A stretch of 64,000 nt of DNA from an uncultured Aliiroseovarius sp. (GCF_947492455.1 NZ_CANLNB010000004.1:186001-250000); one strand, 5' to 3'. Shown: positions 1 to 9,488, numbered from the stretch's first letter. Program-made: numbers and translations. The notes: generated by a model not told the origin, from the letters alone.

Positions 1-54
1 CTCCGGGGATTAGCGGCGCGGGGCTTATTGGCTGCAGTTTGTGGGCGACATCAG

Positions 55-1440
55 TCAGCTGTGCGCGCCAGTCAGTGAGTCAAGGCAATAGCTTAGCGGT
101 GTGTTCTTTGGGAGCACGCAATAGCCTTTTGACTTCAACTCCGCATTCGGGGGTTCGCCTCCTCCGATCAAGATGAGCAGAAAATCGTTCCATGGTGGCA
201 AAAACGCGTGCGCATTTAGTTTTACCTTCACGGGTGACACGTTTTCGAGCGCTGTAAAAAATGATAGGTTGAAAGTGCCGTCTGTACCGGTGGGGTGTTC
301 GTGCAGGTAATGCAACGCGCCGAATTCAGAATCCATGAAGAAGTCGAAGGCATAGCCCCGATCCATCGTTGAATGCTGAAGGTTTAGTCCGGCCATTTCC
401 GCATTTCCTGCGCGTGTGGCGATATAGATGTCCTTGATGCGCTGATATACGTCAGGCCAGTTGGTCGCCTTTGTGGTGGCGCTGAGCGTCATGATCGCCT
501 TATTCTTGCCCATGATGATAAAATCAGATCTTGGGTCATAGGCTGCACGCATGTCCTGCCGGATGATTTGAAACATCTCGGACCCTTGATTGGCGCCGAT
601 ATAGTCGACCAGAAGATTTGCACCCAACAGCTGCGCAGTGTCCTGAAATGTCTTGGCTTTGATAAGCAGGACAAGCATTTCGGTCGCGTCGGTGTCATGG
701 AAATGAATGGTCCCGGTGGGCAGAGAATACGGTTGATCATCCATCTCGAAGTAAGAGGTGATCCACTTCCAAACCGAACTAAGAGTCTGTCGTTTTGCTG
801 CGGGTAGCGTGTCGATCAAACGCGTCGCACGACGCTCAATGCCGCTGACGTCGGACCTGATAATCACCTGATCAGGGCGTCCGAAACGATACCGGTGGTC
901 TTGCGCGGATTGGGTTTCGCCTCCGGGGAGGTAGTCTAGGTAATAGGCGATCTCGTTCAGCACATCTTCGGGGCGGCCGGTTTTGCTAGAGATCCGAAGC
1001 CCCAGTTGCTGAAGCTCTCGCGCATACCAGTCCTTCGAATAACTTGCATCGTGGAACAGGACCTCAAAATAATCCAGTGCGGTCAGGATATTCTCGTCTG
1101 GGGCGGTGATGGTGAGCATCAGGTGTTGGGCTGTGGAGGCGACGCGATACTCGATGCCTTTGAGCCAGAGAAAATCCGCGACGCTGTAAGCTGACCGATT
1201 TTCTGTCCCGCCTGAAATCGTGCTCGATAGTCCCGCTTTCAGCGCCAAAGCTTGGGAATTGGTTGGCTGATCAAGCGACCACACGAATGTGAGTGCCGAA
1301 AGGCCGTTACGAAGGGCGGGCATGTTGACCGTGCTTGTTCTGTTGGTGGCGACAAGCCGTTCAGCGTGCGCTGATTGGGGCGATAGAAGGGACAAAACAA
1401 CCAGCAGGATAGCTGCGATTTTGGCTGAAAGATGTGGCAT
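55..1440 (-). CDS. M16-family peptidase homologue without the zinc motif
   Basis: Likely non-catalytic partner of the M16 peptidase encoded immediately upstream. From the ATG at 1440 the product has 461 residues and begins with a clear signal peptide ending in SAHA, so it is exported; an in-frame ATG 51 bases further upstream would add a hydrophilic leader before that signal and is less likely. The body has the M16 layout (NGLSALTF strand, a segment on gaining and losing subdomains), but no HxxEH motif appears where the zinc ligands belong. Bacterial M16B enzymes often work as a catalytic plus a non-catalytic chain encoded side by side, which fits the 1-base gap to the preceding gene. Substrate unknown. 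Confidence 0.75.
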   Translation of the reverse strand: MPHLSAKIAAILLVVLSLLSPQSAHAERLVATNRTSTVNMPALRNGLSALTFVWSLDQPTNSQALALKAGLSSTISGGTENRSAYSVADFLWLKGIEYRVASTAQHLMLTITAPDENILTALDYFEVLFHDASYSKDWYARELQQLGLRISSKTGRPEDVLNEIAYYLDYLPGGETQSAQDHRYRFGRPDQVIIRSDVSGIERRATRLIDTLPAAKRQTLSSVWKWITSYFEMDDQPYSLPTGTIHFHDTDATEMLVLLIKAKTFQDTAQLLGANLLVDYIGANQGSEMFQIIRQDMRAAYDPRSDFIIMGKNKAIMTLSATTKATNWPDVYQRIKDIYIATRAGNAEMAGLNLQHSTMDRGYAFDFFMDSEFGALHYLHEHPTGTDGTFNLSFFTALENVSPVKVKLNAHAFLPPWNDFLLILIGGGEPPNAELKSKGYCVLPKNTPLSYCLDSLTGAHS

Positions 1441-1441
1441 C

Positions 1442-2734
1442 TTAATCGGCTTTCTCGGCCAGAATGACTGATGTTGCGGCAGGGCTGACAATGCTTGTCA
1501 TGAATTCAATAACATCCTGATCTGATGTAGCATTTAGGGTATGGGTGAAGATCGAGGGACTGACAGGTGGGAACCCGTCCGCGGCGACATTCAGTAGGAA
1601 ATACAGAAAGCCCGAAGCGCGGCGTGCGACATTCTGGGCGCCTTCGATCTGTTGGTGGCGCGCGCGCTTGATCTCTTGCGGGCTGATCGGCGTCTTCAGC
1701 AGGCCGGCCAGAGTTGTGTTCAGCGTATCGTGTGCATCCTCGAGACTAACACCCGGCATTAGTTCGGCAATTATCGAAAGCTCAAGGTCTGCAGCCTTCG
1801 AGAAGTAGATGTCTATCTCCATCTTGAGGAACTGATTGGTGTCGTAGTAAAGCGCCTTGGAAAGCCGATTTTGCAAAATGGTTGTTGCGATGAAAAACGC
1901 GCCCTGCATGTCAACACTGGTTGTCCGGCCCTCAAATTCTACAAACTTCACAAGCTGGACCGTGTCATGCATCAGCCTGTCTGATTGGATGCGCTCGACA
2001 TATCGAAGCGCGGGATCGGGTCTCTGAGCCAACCAAGGCTTGTCCGGCGGCGGGGCGGTATGCACCGTGTCCTTGAAATACTTCGCCACAAGCTCAGCGG
2101 CGTCGTCTGGCGCGATATTTCCAGAAATAATCAACGAGACGTTGGACGGAACATAGTGCTCTTTGTGGAACTGATACGCGGCCTCAAGGTTTAACTTGGG
2201 CAGGTCGTCGATGGTATTATTGGCGCGCCCGCGAAGCGATCCATAAAGGTTTTGCAACGCCTTTCGTTGCAGCCACCGGTACGATGACTGCCGCTCGCGC
2301 AGCAGAGTCTCGCGGTGCAGGATGTCAATTTCGCTTTCTGCGAAGCCGTCAGGCAATTTCGGGCTGTCCAGAACTGCCCGCGACAGCCGCATAAGCTTGT
2401 CAACCTCGTCTGGCGTGCCCGAGTTCGTGTACACGGTTGCGACATTGTGGATGGTGGCGTGAATATCCCGCTCTCGGGGCTGTCTCAGGACAGTGGCATC
2501 TGCGGAAAAGGCGGCCAGATGCTCTGTCAGATGCGCGGTGCCAGAGGGCTCGGGATCATCATGTGCGCCTGAGAGAACGATCAGCTGAACATCTACCCGG
2601 TCTCGGACATCTGTTGGAACGACATAGGCTGCGTGCAAGCCGCCTTTATCCGTCAGTGGAATGACGTCCTGAGCATGTAGGGTTCCGCCGAAGAGGATGA
2701 ATAAACCCGATAGGAAGAATTTAAATACGTGCAT
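1442..2734 (-). CDS. M16-family zinc peptidase, exported
   Basis: Zinc metallopeptidase of the pitrilysin/processing-peptidase family, 430 residues. A signal peptide ends near residue 20 (GTLHA). The inverted zinc motif HLTEH is at residues 68-72, within GTAHLTEHLAAF; the third zinc ligand should be one of the glutamates around 142-147 (HRETLLRERQ). The C-terminal half carries the second, inactive M16 domain (SPQEIKRAR region). It is probably the catalytic half of a heterodimer with the following gene, which it precedes by one base. A role in periplasmic peptide or protein clearance is inferred from the family only. Confidence 0.85.
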   Translation of the reverse strand: MHVFKFFLSGLFILFGGTLHAQDVIPLTDKGGLHAAYVVPTDVRDRVDVQLIVLSGAHDDPEPSGTAHLTEHLAAFSADATVLRQPRERDIHATIHNVATVYTNSGTPDEVDKLMRLSRAVLDSPKLPDGFAESEIDILHRETLLRERQSSYRWLQRKALQNLYGSLRGRANNTIDDLPKLNLEAAYQFHKEHYVPSNVSLIISGNIAPDDAAELVAKYFKDTVHTAPPPDKPWLAQRPDPALRYVERIQSDRLMHDTVQLVKFVEFEGRTTSVDMQGAFFIATTILQNRLSKALYYDTNQFLKMEIDIYFSKAADLELSIIAELMPGVSLEDAHDTLNTTLAGLLKTPISPQEIKRARHQQIEGAQNVARRASGFLYFLLNVAADGFPPVSPSIFTHTLNATSDQDVIEFMTSIVSPAATSVILAEKAD

Positions 2735-2939
2735 AATAACCTTTCAAAAAGGCATCGCCAGAAAATGGGGAAACTTCCCGCTAGGGCACGCTAGGAGGCG
2801 AAAATCTTGTGAGTTTTTGCGCGATGTTGCTTTCTCTTACAAGTAGTCGGTTCTACTTTAAGTGAGATTTGGGAAGCTGTGATAGGTGCCACAATCCCGA
2901 TCAACCGTGTTATCTTGCAGGCGCAAGGAGTATGTGCAG

Positions 2940-3233
2940 ATGGACTTAACCAGTTTTCTCGTCGATGAGGCCGTGGGTTTGATCGGTGGAGCCGTGTTTT
3001 TTGGATCGTGGCTTTTGCAAGCCTGGCAGTCTCGTCAGGCCGGACAGGCCATTGTGTCCAAAAGCTTTTTTGTCCTGCGTGCGCTTGCATCCGCCCTTCT
3101 TACTTTCGAAGGCATACGGGTTGGGTCGGTGTCGATTTCGTTGTTGATGGGCGCGACGTTGCTGTTGATGCTGTACAATGTCCACTTGATCAGAAACCGC
3201 GAAAAACGCGCGCAATTGGATGGGTCGTCCTGA
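2940..3233 (+). CDS. LAB_N-type small membrane protein
   Basis: Small inner-membrane protein of 97 residues. The pattern GGAVFFGSWLLQAW, then VSKSFFVLR, then a hydrophobic stretch and LYNVHLIRNRE matches the domain known from the N-terminus of some lipid A disaccharide synthases (LAB_N), usually three transmembrane helices. The ATG is chosen because AAGGAG lies nine bases ahead of it; a longer frame exists but has no ribosome site. LAB_N proteins often occur beside polyprenyl-phosphate glycosyltransferases and GT39-type transferases, as here, so a part in lipid A or envelope glycan modification is likely but unproven. Confidence 0.7.
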   Translation: MDLTSFLVDEAVGLIGGAVFFGSWLLQAWQSRQAGQAIVSKSFFVLRALASALLTFEGIRVGSVSISLLMGATLLLMLYNVHLIRNREKRAQLDGSS

Positions 3234-3349
3234 GCGGTGAGATGCCTGCGAACAGGCCGCGTGACTGTGCCACCGGGAGGTTTCGATCCAACGTCTCAGG
3301 CTCCTGACCACACATTGGCGCAACGCACACCGCCTACTTGCTGTGCGGC

Positions 3350-4342
3350 TTAGGACTGAATGATTTCGTCAATAACGTATTTGTCACGTTCGCGCAGGCC
3401 CGAGGCTTGCAAAAGCTCTGCCACAAGGCCGACGCCAAGGATCTGCGTGCCGGTGACGGTAAACAGAATGCCAATGAACAGCAGCGGACGCGTCCCGATC
3501 GGCCCCAAGCCAAGCAGCCAAAGCACCGAAAGGTAAGAGATGAAGCCAAGGCCAAGAAGCAGCAGTGGCAGGCCTAGCATCGCAAAGAAATGCAGGGGGC
3601 GCGATTGATAGCGTGTCAAAAGCTTCACCGTGCTGAGGTCAAGGAACCCTTTGATCATGCGCTTGGTGCCATATTTCGAGTGACCGTGCTCGCGCGCATG
3701 ATGTTGAACGATGATTTCGGTGCAGTTAAAGCCGACGGCGTGCAGTAGGGCTGGGGTGAAGCGGTGAAGTTCTCCGTACAGGTTCAGGCGTTTCGCTGCG
3801 CGTCGGGTGTAAGCCTTGAAGCCGCAGTTAATGTCATGAATGTCGATATCGAACATTTTTGCGGTCATGCGGTTAAACACGCGTGACGGCAGTGTTTTTC
3901 CCAGCGGATCATGACGTGTCTGTTTCCATCCGGATACAACGTCGTAGTTTTCGGCCAGCCGTTCCAAAAAGCGTGGGATTTCAGTAGGGTCGTCTTGAAG
4001 ATCGGCATCCATGGTCACGATAATGTCGCCCTGTGCTTGCGCAATCCCCGCAGACAGCGCGGATGCTTTGCCGAAGTTTCTTGTAAATCGAACAAGTTTC
4101 ACCTGAGGCTCGCGCCTTGCCAGATCGGCGGCAATTTCTCCGCCGCCGTCGGTGCTTCCGTCATCAACGAAGATCAGCTCCCACTCGCGATCGAGCGTTT
4201 CCATGACGGCCTGAATGCGGCTGCACAGCGTTTCAAGGGTTGATGCCTCATCAAGAAACGGCACGACAATGGAAACACTGGCATCTTCGGGCGCAACTGG
4301 CGACGGAGTATCTGCGGTTTCAACCATTGTATTGCGCTTCAT
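3350..4342 (-). CDS. Polyprenyl-phosphate glycosyltransferase (GT2, ArnC/GtrB/DPM1-like)
   Basis: Membrane-bound family 2 glycosyltransferase that probably moves a sugar from a nucleotide donor to undecaprenyl phosphate at the inner face of the inner membrane. In the 330-residue product the GT-A domain has FVDDGSTDG for nucleotide binding and TMDADLQDDP for the metal-binding Asp pair; two hydrophobic hairpins follow near the C-terminus (FFAMLGLPLLLLGLGF and a second one ending GVGLVAELL), as in GtrB/ArnC. The ATG used has AAGG seven bases ahead. It is divergent from a GT39-like transferase that could use the lipid-linked sugar on the periplasmic side, and convergent with the LAB_N gene. Confidence 0.85.
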   Translation of the reverse strand: MKRNTMVETADTPSPVAPEDASVSIVVPFLDEASTLETLCSRIQAVMETLDREWELIFVDDGSTDGGGEIAADLARREPQVKLVRFTRNFGKASALSAGIAQAQGDIIVTMDADLQDDPTEIPRFLERLAENYDVVSGWKQTRHDPLGKTLPSRVFNRMTAKMFDIDIHDINCGFKAYTRRAAKRLNLYGELHRFTPALLHAVGFNCTEIIVQHHAREHGHSKYGTKRMIKGFLDLSTVKLLTRYQSRPLHFFAMLGLPLLLLGLGFISYLSVLWLLGLGPIGTRPLLFIGILFTVTGTQILGVGLVAELLQASGLRERDKYVIDEIIQS

Positions 4343-4438
4343 TTGTAAGCCTTTTTGGCCAGTCTTGTTCAATTTTATGGAGTGGTTATAAGATTATGTA
4401 ACTCAAAACATAAAGCATTTTCCATCACAGGTCAGCCT

Positions 4439-6034
4439 ATGCAGCAAAACTTTGAGCGGGAGACAGTTTGGTGGGCTGTGCGCGTATTCACCATACTCGT
4501 GGTTCCATTCATTGGCTCCTACACGCTTCTCGAGCCCTTTGGGCGTGATCAGGGGATCCACGCCACGATCGCCTTCGGGTTGGATGAAGGGCTTGTGACC
4601 TACCGCGATGTTTACAACATGAAGCCCCCGCTGACGACGGCCATGCACTGGGTGTCGCAAGCTCTTTTCGGGCACAGTATGGCAGCAATTCGTGCGCTGG
4701 ATCTTGTCATCGCGACCCTTACGGTGCTGGGGCTGATCGAGATCGGCAGGCAACTGGGCAGACATCCGATCTTTGGTTTTGCGACGGCTATTGGGTTCTC
4801 GGTTCTGTACTTTAGCTATGGGTACTGGGAGCATGCGCAAACGGACGGCTGGGCAGGTTTTCTGGCGGTTCCAGCCCTCTTGCTTATGCTTAGGGGATGG
4901 AGACGCAAAAACGACCAAACGCGGTTCGCTATGATGGTCGGGGCTGGCGCAATCCTCGGAGTTGCCTTTTGTTTCAAGTACACGATCGGCGGAGCGGGAA
5001 TACTGGTTTTTGTGCCTTTGCTTGCCAATCTGATTGGAAAAAGCGACATCCGCTTCTACGCCGCTGACTTCCTTGCCTGTTGCGTCGGGGGGGTAATTGC
5101 ACTTGCTGCTGTGGTTGCCGTGCTCGTTTATTTCGGGGCCTGGGCGGACTTCATCCAGATTCAAGAGTTCGTTCTAAGCTATATCGGATACAAAAATCCC
5201 GATGCTCCGGGAATACTCGTTGGTTTCCTGCTTCCCGGAATGGCCTCGATCTATGTTCTGGGCGTGGTGTTCTCTGGACTATTTTGCGCTGCATCTGAAT
5301 GGGTGAAAACCAAACGGTCTACCGCCTTGGCGTTGTGCATTCTTTGGATATTTGCCGGGTGGCTGTCTGGCGGAGCACAAGGGAAGGGGTTCGCGTATCA
5401 TTTCCTACCTTTGGTGCCGGTTTACGCACTTCTGATCGGCGTAGGGATCGAGTATTTTTCTACCCTCTTTGACGATCGTAAACGGTCCTTTGGAATTGCA
5501 TGCGTTTTGATGCTGGCGCTCTACATTCCCAGCGCGGCTGCCAAGTCGAATAAGTTCGGGATCATCGCGTTTGCGACGGGCGGTGAGGGAAGTGTGTATT
5601 TCTCGGAGCTCAAACCCACCACCGACTTTGATCTTCCGGAAACGCTCGACGTCGCGGCGGCGCTGAACAAGCACCAAGAACCCGGTGATACGCTGTTTGT
5701 TTGGGGGTATGCGTCGATGTTGTATTTCCTGACGGAAACGCCCCCGCTCTACAAATACCCCTATTCTTGGCCGTTCATGGTCAACCACTACGCAGGACAG
5801 CACAATCAGGATCTTATTGCGCGGTTGAAGGCCTCTCCCCCCACCCGCATCGTCGTGCAACCGAAAGACGCGGTGCCTTGGGTGACTGGTAATCAACGAT
5901 CCTCGGAAGAACAGCTCAACGAGTTTCCTGAGCTGCGCGCGTTTATCACTGGCTCTTATCGCCTGATAGAGCAGTATCCGAGGTTCAAACTGTACGAGCT
6001 GAAAGCTGCGAACAAAGGCGTCGAAGGTCAGTAA
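4439..6034 (+). CDS. ArnT/PMT-like membrane glycosyltransferase (GT39 type)
   Basis: Polytopic membrane protein of 531 residues with about ten transmembrane helices and a soluble C-terminal region. Near the N-terminus, FGRDQGIHA followed by YRDVYNMKPPL matches the first periplasmic loop of ArnT/PMT-type enzymes, where the acidic residue takes part in sugar transfer from a polyprenyl-phosphate donor. The acceptor cannot be read from sequence. The ATG is preferred over an upstream in-frame TTG, which would add a hydrophilic leader. Its divergent neighbour makes lipid-phosphate sugars, so the two probably form a two-step envelope glycosylation module together with the LAB_N protein. Confidence 0.75.
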   Translation: MQQNFERETVWWAVRVFTILVVPFIGSYTLLEPFGRDQGIHATIAFGLDEGLVTYRDVYNMKPPLTTAMHWVSQALFGHSMAAIRALDLVIATLTVLGLIEIGRQLGRHPIFGFATAIGFSVLYFSYGYWEHAQTDGWAGFLAVPALLLMLRGWRRKNDQTRFAMMVGAGAILGVAFCFKYTIGGAGILVFVPLLANLIGKSDIRFYAADFLACCVGGVIALAAVVAVLVYFGAWADFIQIQEFVLSYIGYKNPDAPGILVGFLLPGMASIYVLGVVFSGLFCAASEWVKTKRSTALALCILWIFAGWLSGGAQGKGFAYHFLPLVPVYALLIGVGIEYFSTLFDDRKRSFGIACVLMLALYIPSAAAKSNKFGIIAFATGGEGSVYFSELKPTTDFDLPETLDVAAALNKHQEPGDTLFVWGYASMLYFLTETPPLYKYPYSWPFMVNHYAGQHNQDLIARLKASPPTRIVVQPKDAVPWVTGNQRSSEEQLNEFPELRAFITGSYRLIEQYPRFKLYELKAANKGVEGQ

Positions 6035-6171
6035 GGGGCGGCAATCCGTCAACCATGCTTGGCTCGGGTTGCCGCTGTGTACCAGTACCGTTTTAGAAGT
6101 TCCTTCACCACAAGACTGTGCTTGACGCGGGCCGACGTGCCACGCAGATAGGCGAAAACGGAGCAAAAAGA

Positions 6172-6648
6172 ATGAGCACACTCCTTGGCGCAAGCCGCTT
6201 TCTGGTCATCTTGGCAGTGATTGGCGCACTTCTGGCCGCGACGACGTTGCTTGTCTATGGGCTGCTCGAGACAGTGCAGCTGATCTTGAGCACTATTCAA
6301 AACGGTGAAGTCACGCGGAAGATTGCAAAGGCGCTTGCGCTGGAGTTCATTGAAATCATCGACCTCTTCTTGCTTGGGACGGTGTTCTACATTGTCGCGA
6401 TCGGGCTGTACGAGCTGTTCATCAGCACAAATGTGAAGCTGCCAAACTGGCTGACGATCAACAATCTGGATGATCTGAAGAACAAGCTGATCGCCGTGGT
6501 GATCGTCGTGCTTGGCGTGCTGTTTTTGGGGCAGGTTGTTACGTGGGACGGCGAACGCGACCTGCTGGGGTATGGCGCGGCGGTGGCGCTTGTCATCGGG
6601 GCGCTCAGCTATTTCCTGTCGCAGAAGGCAGGCGGGAAATCAAAGTAA
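6172..6648 (+). CDS. YqhA/UPF0114 family membrane protein
   Basis: Integral membrane protein of 158 residues resembling the YqhA (UPF0114) family. Hydrophobic helices lie at about 7-30, 60-85 and 108-127, with a last one before the lysine-rich tail; IIDLFLLGTVFYIVAIGLYELF is the family's recognisable core and NLDDLKNKL is also conserved. The molecular function is not established. The ATG follows a purine stretch (GAGCAAAAAGA). It stands alone between the glycosyltransferase and the MDR reductase, with 74 bases to the next start. Confidence 0.75.
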   Translation: MSTLLGASRFLVILAVIGALLAATTLLVYGLLETVQLILSTIQNGEVTRKIAKALALEFIEIIDLFLLGTVFYIVAIGLYELFISTNVKLPNWLTINNLDDLKNKLIAVVIVVLGVLFLGQVVTWDGERDLLGYGAAVALVIGALSYFLSQKAGGKSK

Positions 6649-6722
6649 GCCCGGTCTGAGTCTGCTATCCTGCTGAAAGAATTGCGGCTGACGCGCCGAT
6701 ATCTGATAGCAAGGAATAGACC

Positions 6723-7682
6723 ATGAAAGCCGTTATCTATGATCGGTATGGCGGTCCCGAGCAGCTTCGGTTGGAAGAGATCGACATGCCCGAACCCGCC
6801 AAGGGGGAAATCCGGGTCAAGGTTCTGGCCTGCGCGGTTAACCTGTCCGATTGGGAATACCTGACCGGTGCGCCTGCATGGGTGCGCATGGTTGGGGGGC
6901 TGTTTAAACCGAAGGTGCCGGTTCTGGGGTCGGACATTGTCGGGATTGTCGACAAGCTGGGCGAGGGTGTCAGCGGCTTTAAGATCGGGCAGCGGGTCAT
7001 GGGGGACTACGTCATGACGCGCGGCGGTTTTGCTGAATTTGCCTGTGTGCCCGCCGACGAAACCGTGGCTGTCCCCGATGCGCTTTCGGATGAGATCGCG
7101 GCCTGCATCCCGCAGGCGGGTGGGATCGCTGTGGCGGGCACCGATGGGCTGTCAGACGGGGATCGGATGCTGATCAACGGGGCAGGCGGCGGGTCCGGGA
7201 CGATGGTGATGCAACTAGCGAAGGCGGCTGGCGTACATGTGACTGCGGTGGACAACGCCAGCAAAACTGAATGGCTTGCCAGTTTGGGCGCGGACGAGGT
7301 GATCGACTATGCCAAGGTGAACTTCACCGAAACGGGGCAGACATGGGATCGAATCCTCGACATGGTCGCAACCCGCGGCCCGCGCGAGATCTCTCGGGCG
7401 CTTGCCGAAGGTGGGGCCTATATGGCGCTGGGCGGCGACGTTCCCACGCTTCTGTCCATCGTGTTCGGAGGAAAGCTTCTGTCACGCGGGAAATCAATCG
7501 GGATGCTTTTGGTGCCGTCCGGTCAGGATCTGACGCGGCGCGTGGCCGAGATTGCACTTCAGGGTCGGATTGTTCCGCATATCGACGCCGTGTTGCCTAT
7601 TGCATCCGTTCCCGAGGCCTTGGCGCGGACGGGTAAGGGCAGGGTTTTGGGAAAGATCGTCATCAAGCCAGAACTCGCATAG
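6723..7682 (+). CDS. Zinc-free MDR family NAD(P)H oxidoreductase
   Basis: Medium-chain dehydrogenase/reductase of 319 residues, of the quinone oxidoreductase type. The N-terminal GroES-like domain begins MKAVIYDRYGGPE; the nucleotide-binding fold is marked by INGAGGGSGTMVMQLAK, the glycine-rich loop typical of NADPH users. The cysteine/histidine zinc ligands of alcohol dehydrogenases are absent. The C-terminal GKGRVLGKIVIKP is the usual family ending. The substrate cannot be told from sequence. It is convergent with the GntR regulator, 36 bases apart, and appears to be a single-gene unit. Confidence 0.8.
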   Translation: MKAVIYDRYGGPEQLRLEEIDMPEPAKGEIRVKVLACAVNLSDWEYLTGAPAWVRMVGGLFKPKVPVLGSDIVGIVDKLGEGVSGFKIGQRVMGDYVMTRGGFAEFACVPADETVAVPDALSDEIAACIPQAGGIAVAGTDGLSDGDRMLINGAGGGSGTMVMQLAKAAGVHVTAVDNASKTEWLASLGADEVIDYAKVNFTETGQTWDRILDMVATRGPREISRALAEGGAYMALGGDVPTLLSIVFGGKLLSRGKSIGMLLVPSGQDLTRRVAEIALQGRIVPHIDAVLPIASVPEALARTGKGRVLGKIVIKPELA

Positions 7683-7718
7683 CCAATCGCCGGGCGATTT
7701 TTGTGCCACCTTCTACGC

Positions 7719-8399
7719 TCAGCGCGTTTCGGCGTCCCGAAGCTCGGAGATCACGCCCAGAAGCTCGGTCTTGGTGTGGCTGATGTGGTGGGTCAGAAGG
7801 GCCGCGGCCGCGTCAACGTCCCCGGCTTTGGCGAAGCTTAGAAGACGGCGGTGTTCGTCCTTGGCGGACTCGCGCTTGCCGCTGATGCTCAGATGCATCC
7901 GGACATAGCGGTCCGATTGCAGGTTCACGCGGTGCAGCAGCTCGTTCGTCAATCCGCGCCCGGCGGCGGCATAAAGCGCCGTGTGATAGTCGAAGTTCAA
8001 CGCGCCCCACTGGGTCACGTCATCCGCGTCATACGAGGCCTCCATCTTGTCCAGAATACCCTCGCACCGGGCAAAATCGGCCTGCGTCATGTTGGGGATT
8101 GCACGCTTGAACAGATCAACCTCAATCAGGATACGCAGGTCGAAAATCTCGGCGATTTCAGCGATGGAATGCTTCACGACCGAGGCACCGCGATTGTTGG
8201 TCAGATGCACCAGACCCTCGGAATCCAGCCGCTTCAACGCCTCGCGGATGGGCATGCGCGAGACGTCGTACTCGTCGGCTAAGGCCTCTTGCCGGATCAC
8301 CTCGCCTTCGGCCAGTTCGCCGCTCAGAATGCGCTCGCGCAGGTCATTGGCGATGACATCCGGAAGGCTTTGGCGTGCGATCTTGCGTTTGGCGGTCAT
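7719..8399 (-). CDS. GntR family transcriptional regulator (FCD/FadR subfamily)
   Basis: Regulator of 226 residues. The N-terminal winged helix has the GntR signature (IANDLRERILSGELAEGE, then ADEYDVSRMPIREALKRLDSEGLV). The all-helical FCD domain, roughly residues 80-215, carries the Asp/His metal or ligand positions typical of the family (DLRI, DYH, EHRRLL). It is the last gene of a run with the hydroxyproline-epimerase-like and DapA-like genes and very likely controls them, probably lifted by a pathway intermediate. A perfect small palindrome upstream of the first gene (10514-10526) is a candidate operator. Confidence 0.88.
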   Translation of the reverse strand: MTAKRKIARQSLPDVIANDLRERILSGELAEGEVIRQEALADEYDVSRMPIREALKRLDSEGLVHLTNNRGASVVKHSIAEIAEIFDLRILIEVDLFKRAIPNMTQADFARCEGILDKMEASYDADDVTQWGALNFDYHTALYAAAGRGLTNELLHRVNLQSDRYVRMHLSISGKRESAKDEHRRLLSFAKAGDVDAAAALLTHHISHTKTELLGVISELRDAETR

Positions 8400-8465
8400 A
8401 GGGTGATCCCGGTTTTTGGTTGTCGGGCATTTTGGTGTGCGGGTGCGGGATGTGCAAGGGGCTGG

Positions 8466-9488
8466 TTAAGCCCCCCACGTATCGCTGAGGCGATAGCCAC
8501 CGGGCCACGGGTCTTCCGGGTCCAACATGTGCTGGTGCGTGCCGGTGATCCACCCACGGCCCGAGATCTCGGGCGTGATGGCGGGGCGTCCGTTTAGGTC
8601 GAAGGTCTCGACAATGCGGCAGCGGAACTCGCTGTCGATGACGGATCGGGCGTGATAGCGATCTGACGCTTGCATCTGCCCTTTCGCCAACAGCATCGCC
8701 ATGCGGGCCGACGCACCGGTGCCGCAGGGCGAGCGGTCCAGCTTGCCGGGTTTGATGGCCACGGTGTTCTTGCCGGTCAGTACGTCGCCTTCACGGGTCA
8801 GCGGACCTGCGATTTGGCAGAACGAGATGTGGTTCCAATCGGTTTCCGGGTGGTTGAAGCCCAACTGCTCGTTGGCCGCATCGGTGATCCTTGCCCCGGT
8901 GCGGGCAAGGTCGCGGGCCTCGTCCGGGGTCAGGGCAAAGCCAAGGTCAGCGGCGTCCACGATCACGAAGCTGTCGCCACCAAAGGCGGTGTCGACGCGC
9001 AGGGTGCCAATCCCCTCGACCTCGATCATCGCGTCCAGCTTGTCGGCAAAGCTGGCGACGTTCTGCACATAGATCCGCTCGGCCTTGCCGTTTCGGCATT
9101 CGGCGCGCACGCGGACCAGCCCTCCCGGAGCTTCCAACGTCAGGTGTGTTTCCGGTTCCGTCATGGGCAGGATGCCGCTGTCCAGCAGCACGGTCGACAC
9201 ACAGATCGAGTTCGAGCCCGACATCGGCGGGGTGTCTTCCGGCTCCATAATGATCCACGCAGCATCGGCGTCGGGATGCTTGGGCGGGACCAGCAAGTTC
9301 ACGTGGCGAAACACGCCGCCACGTGGCTCGTTTAGGACGAAGTTGCGCAGGGTCTGGTCTTCGGCAATGAAATTGCGTTGCTCCCACACCGAGTCGCCCG
9401 GGGGTGGGGCTACGCCGCCGACGATGACGTCGCCGACCTCGCCTTCGGCATGGGCCGAGACAACATGAATGGTCTTGCTGCTGCGCAT
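8466..9488 (-). CDS. Proline racemase superfamily enzyme, probable 4-hydroxyproline 2-epimerase
   Basis: Member of the proline racemase superfamily, 340 residues. The first catalytic position, Cys in proline racemase (MCGH), is Ser90 here (MSGSNSIC); the second is kept as Cys255 (DRSPCGTG). As I recall the literature, Ser/Cys members include 4-hydroxyproline 2-epimerases, whereas trans-3-hydroxyproline dehydratases have Thr at the second site, so epimerase is the better guess. Context agrees: the gene upstream is DapA-like, as in pathways where the deaminase acts on pyrroline-4-hydroxy-2-carboxylate, and the gene downstream is a GntR regulator. The D-hydroxyproline oxidase and the semialdehyde dehydrogenase are not in this window. 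GAGGTTCC precedes the start. Confidence 0.75.
   Translation of the reverse strand: MRSSKTIHVVSAHAEGEVGDVIVGGVAPPPGDSVWEQRNFIAEDQTLRNFVLNEPRGGVFRHVNLLVPPKHPDADAAWIIMEPEDTPPMSGSNSICVSTVLLDSGILPMTEPETHLTLEAPGGLVRVRAECRNGKAERIYVQNVASFADKLDAMIEVEGIGTLRVDTAFGGDSFVIVDAADLGFALTPDEARDLARTGARITDAANEQLGFNHPETDWNHISFCQIAGPLTREGDVLTGKNTVAIKPGKLDRSPCGTGASARMAMLLAKGQMQASDRYHARSVIDSEFRCRIVETFDLNGRPAITPEISGRGWITGTHQHMLDPEDPWPGGYRLSDTWGA

Noticed and set aside
1-54. Possible end or start of a gene at the left edge
   Set aside because: Too short to read; one minus-strand ATG at 51 stops after eight codons, and plus-strand frames have no recognisable ending.
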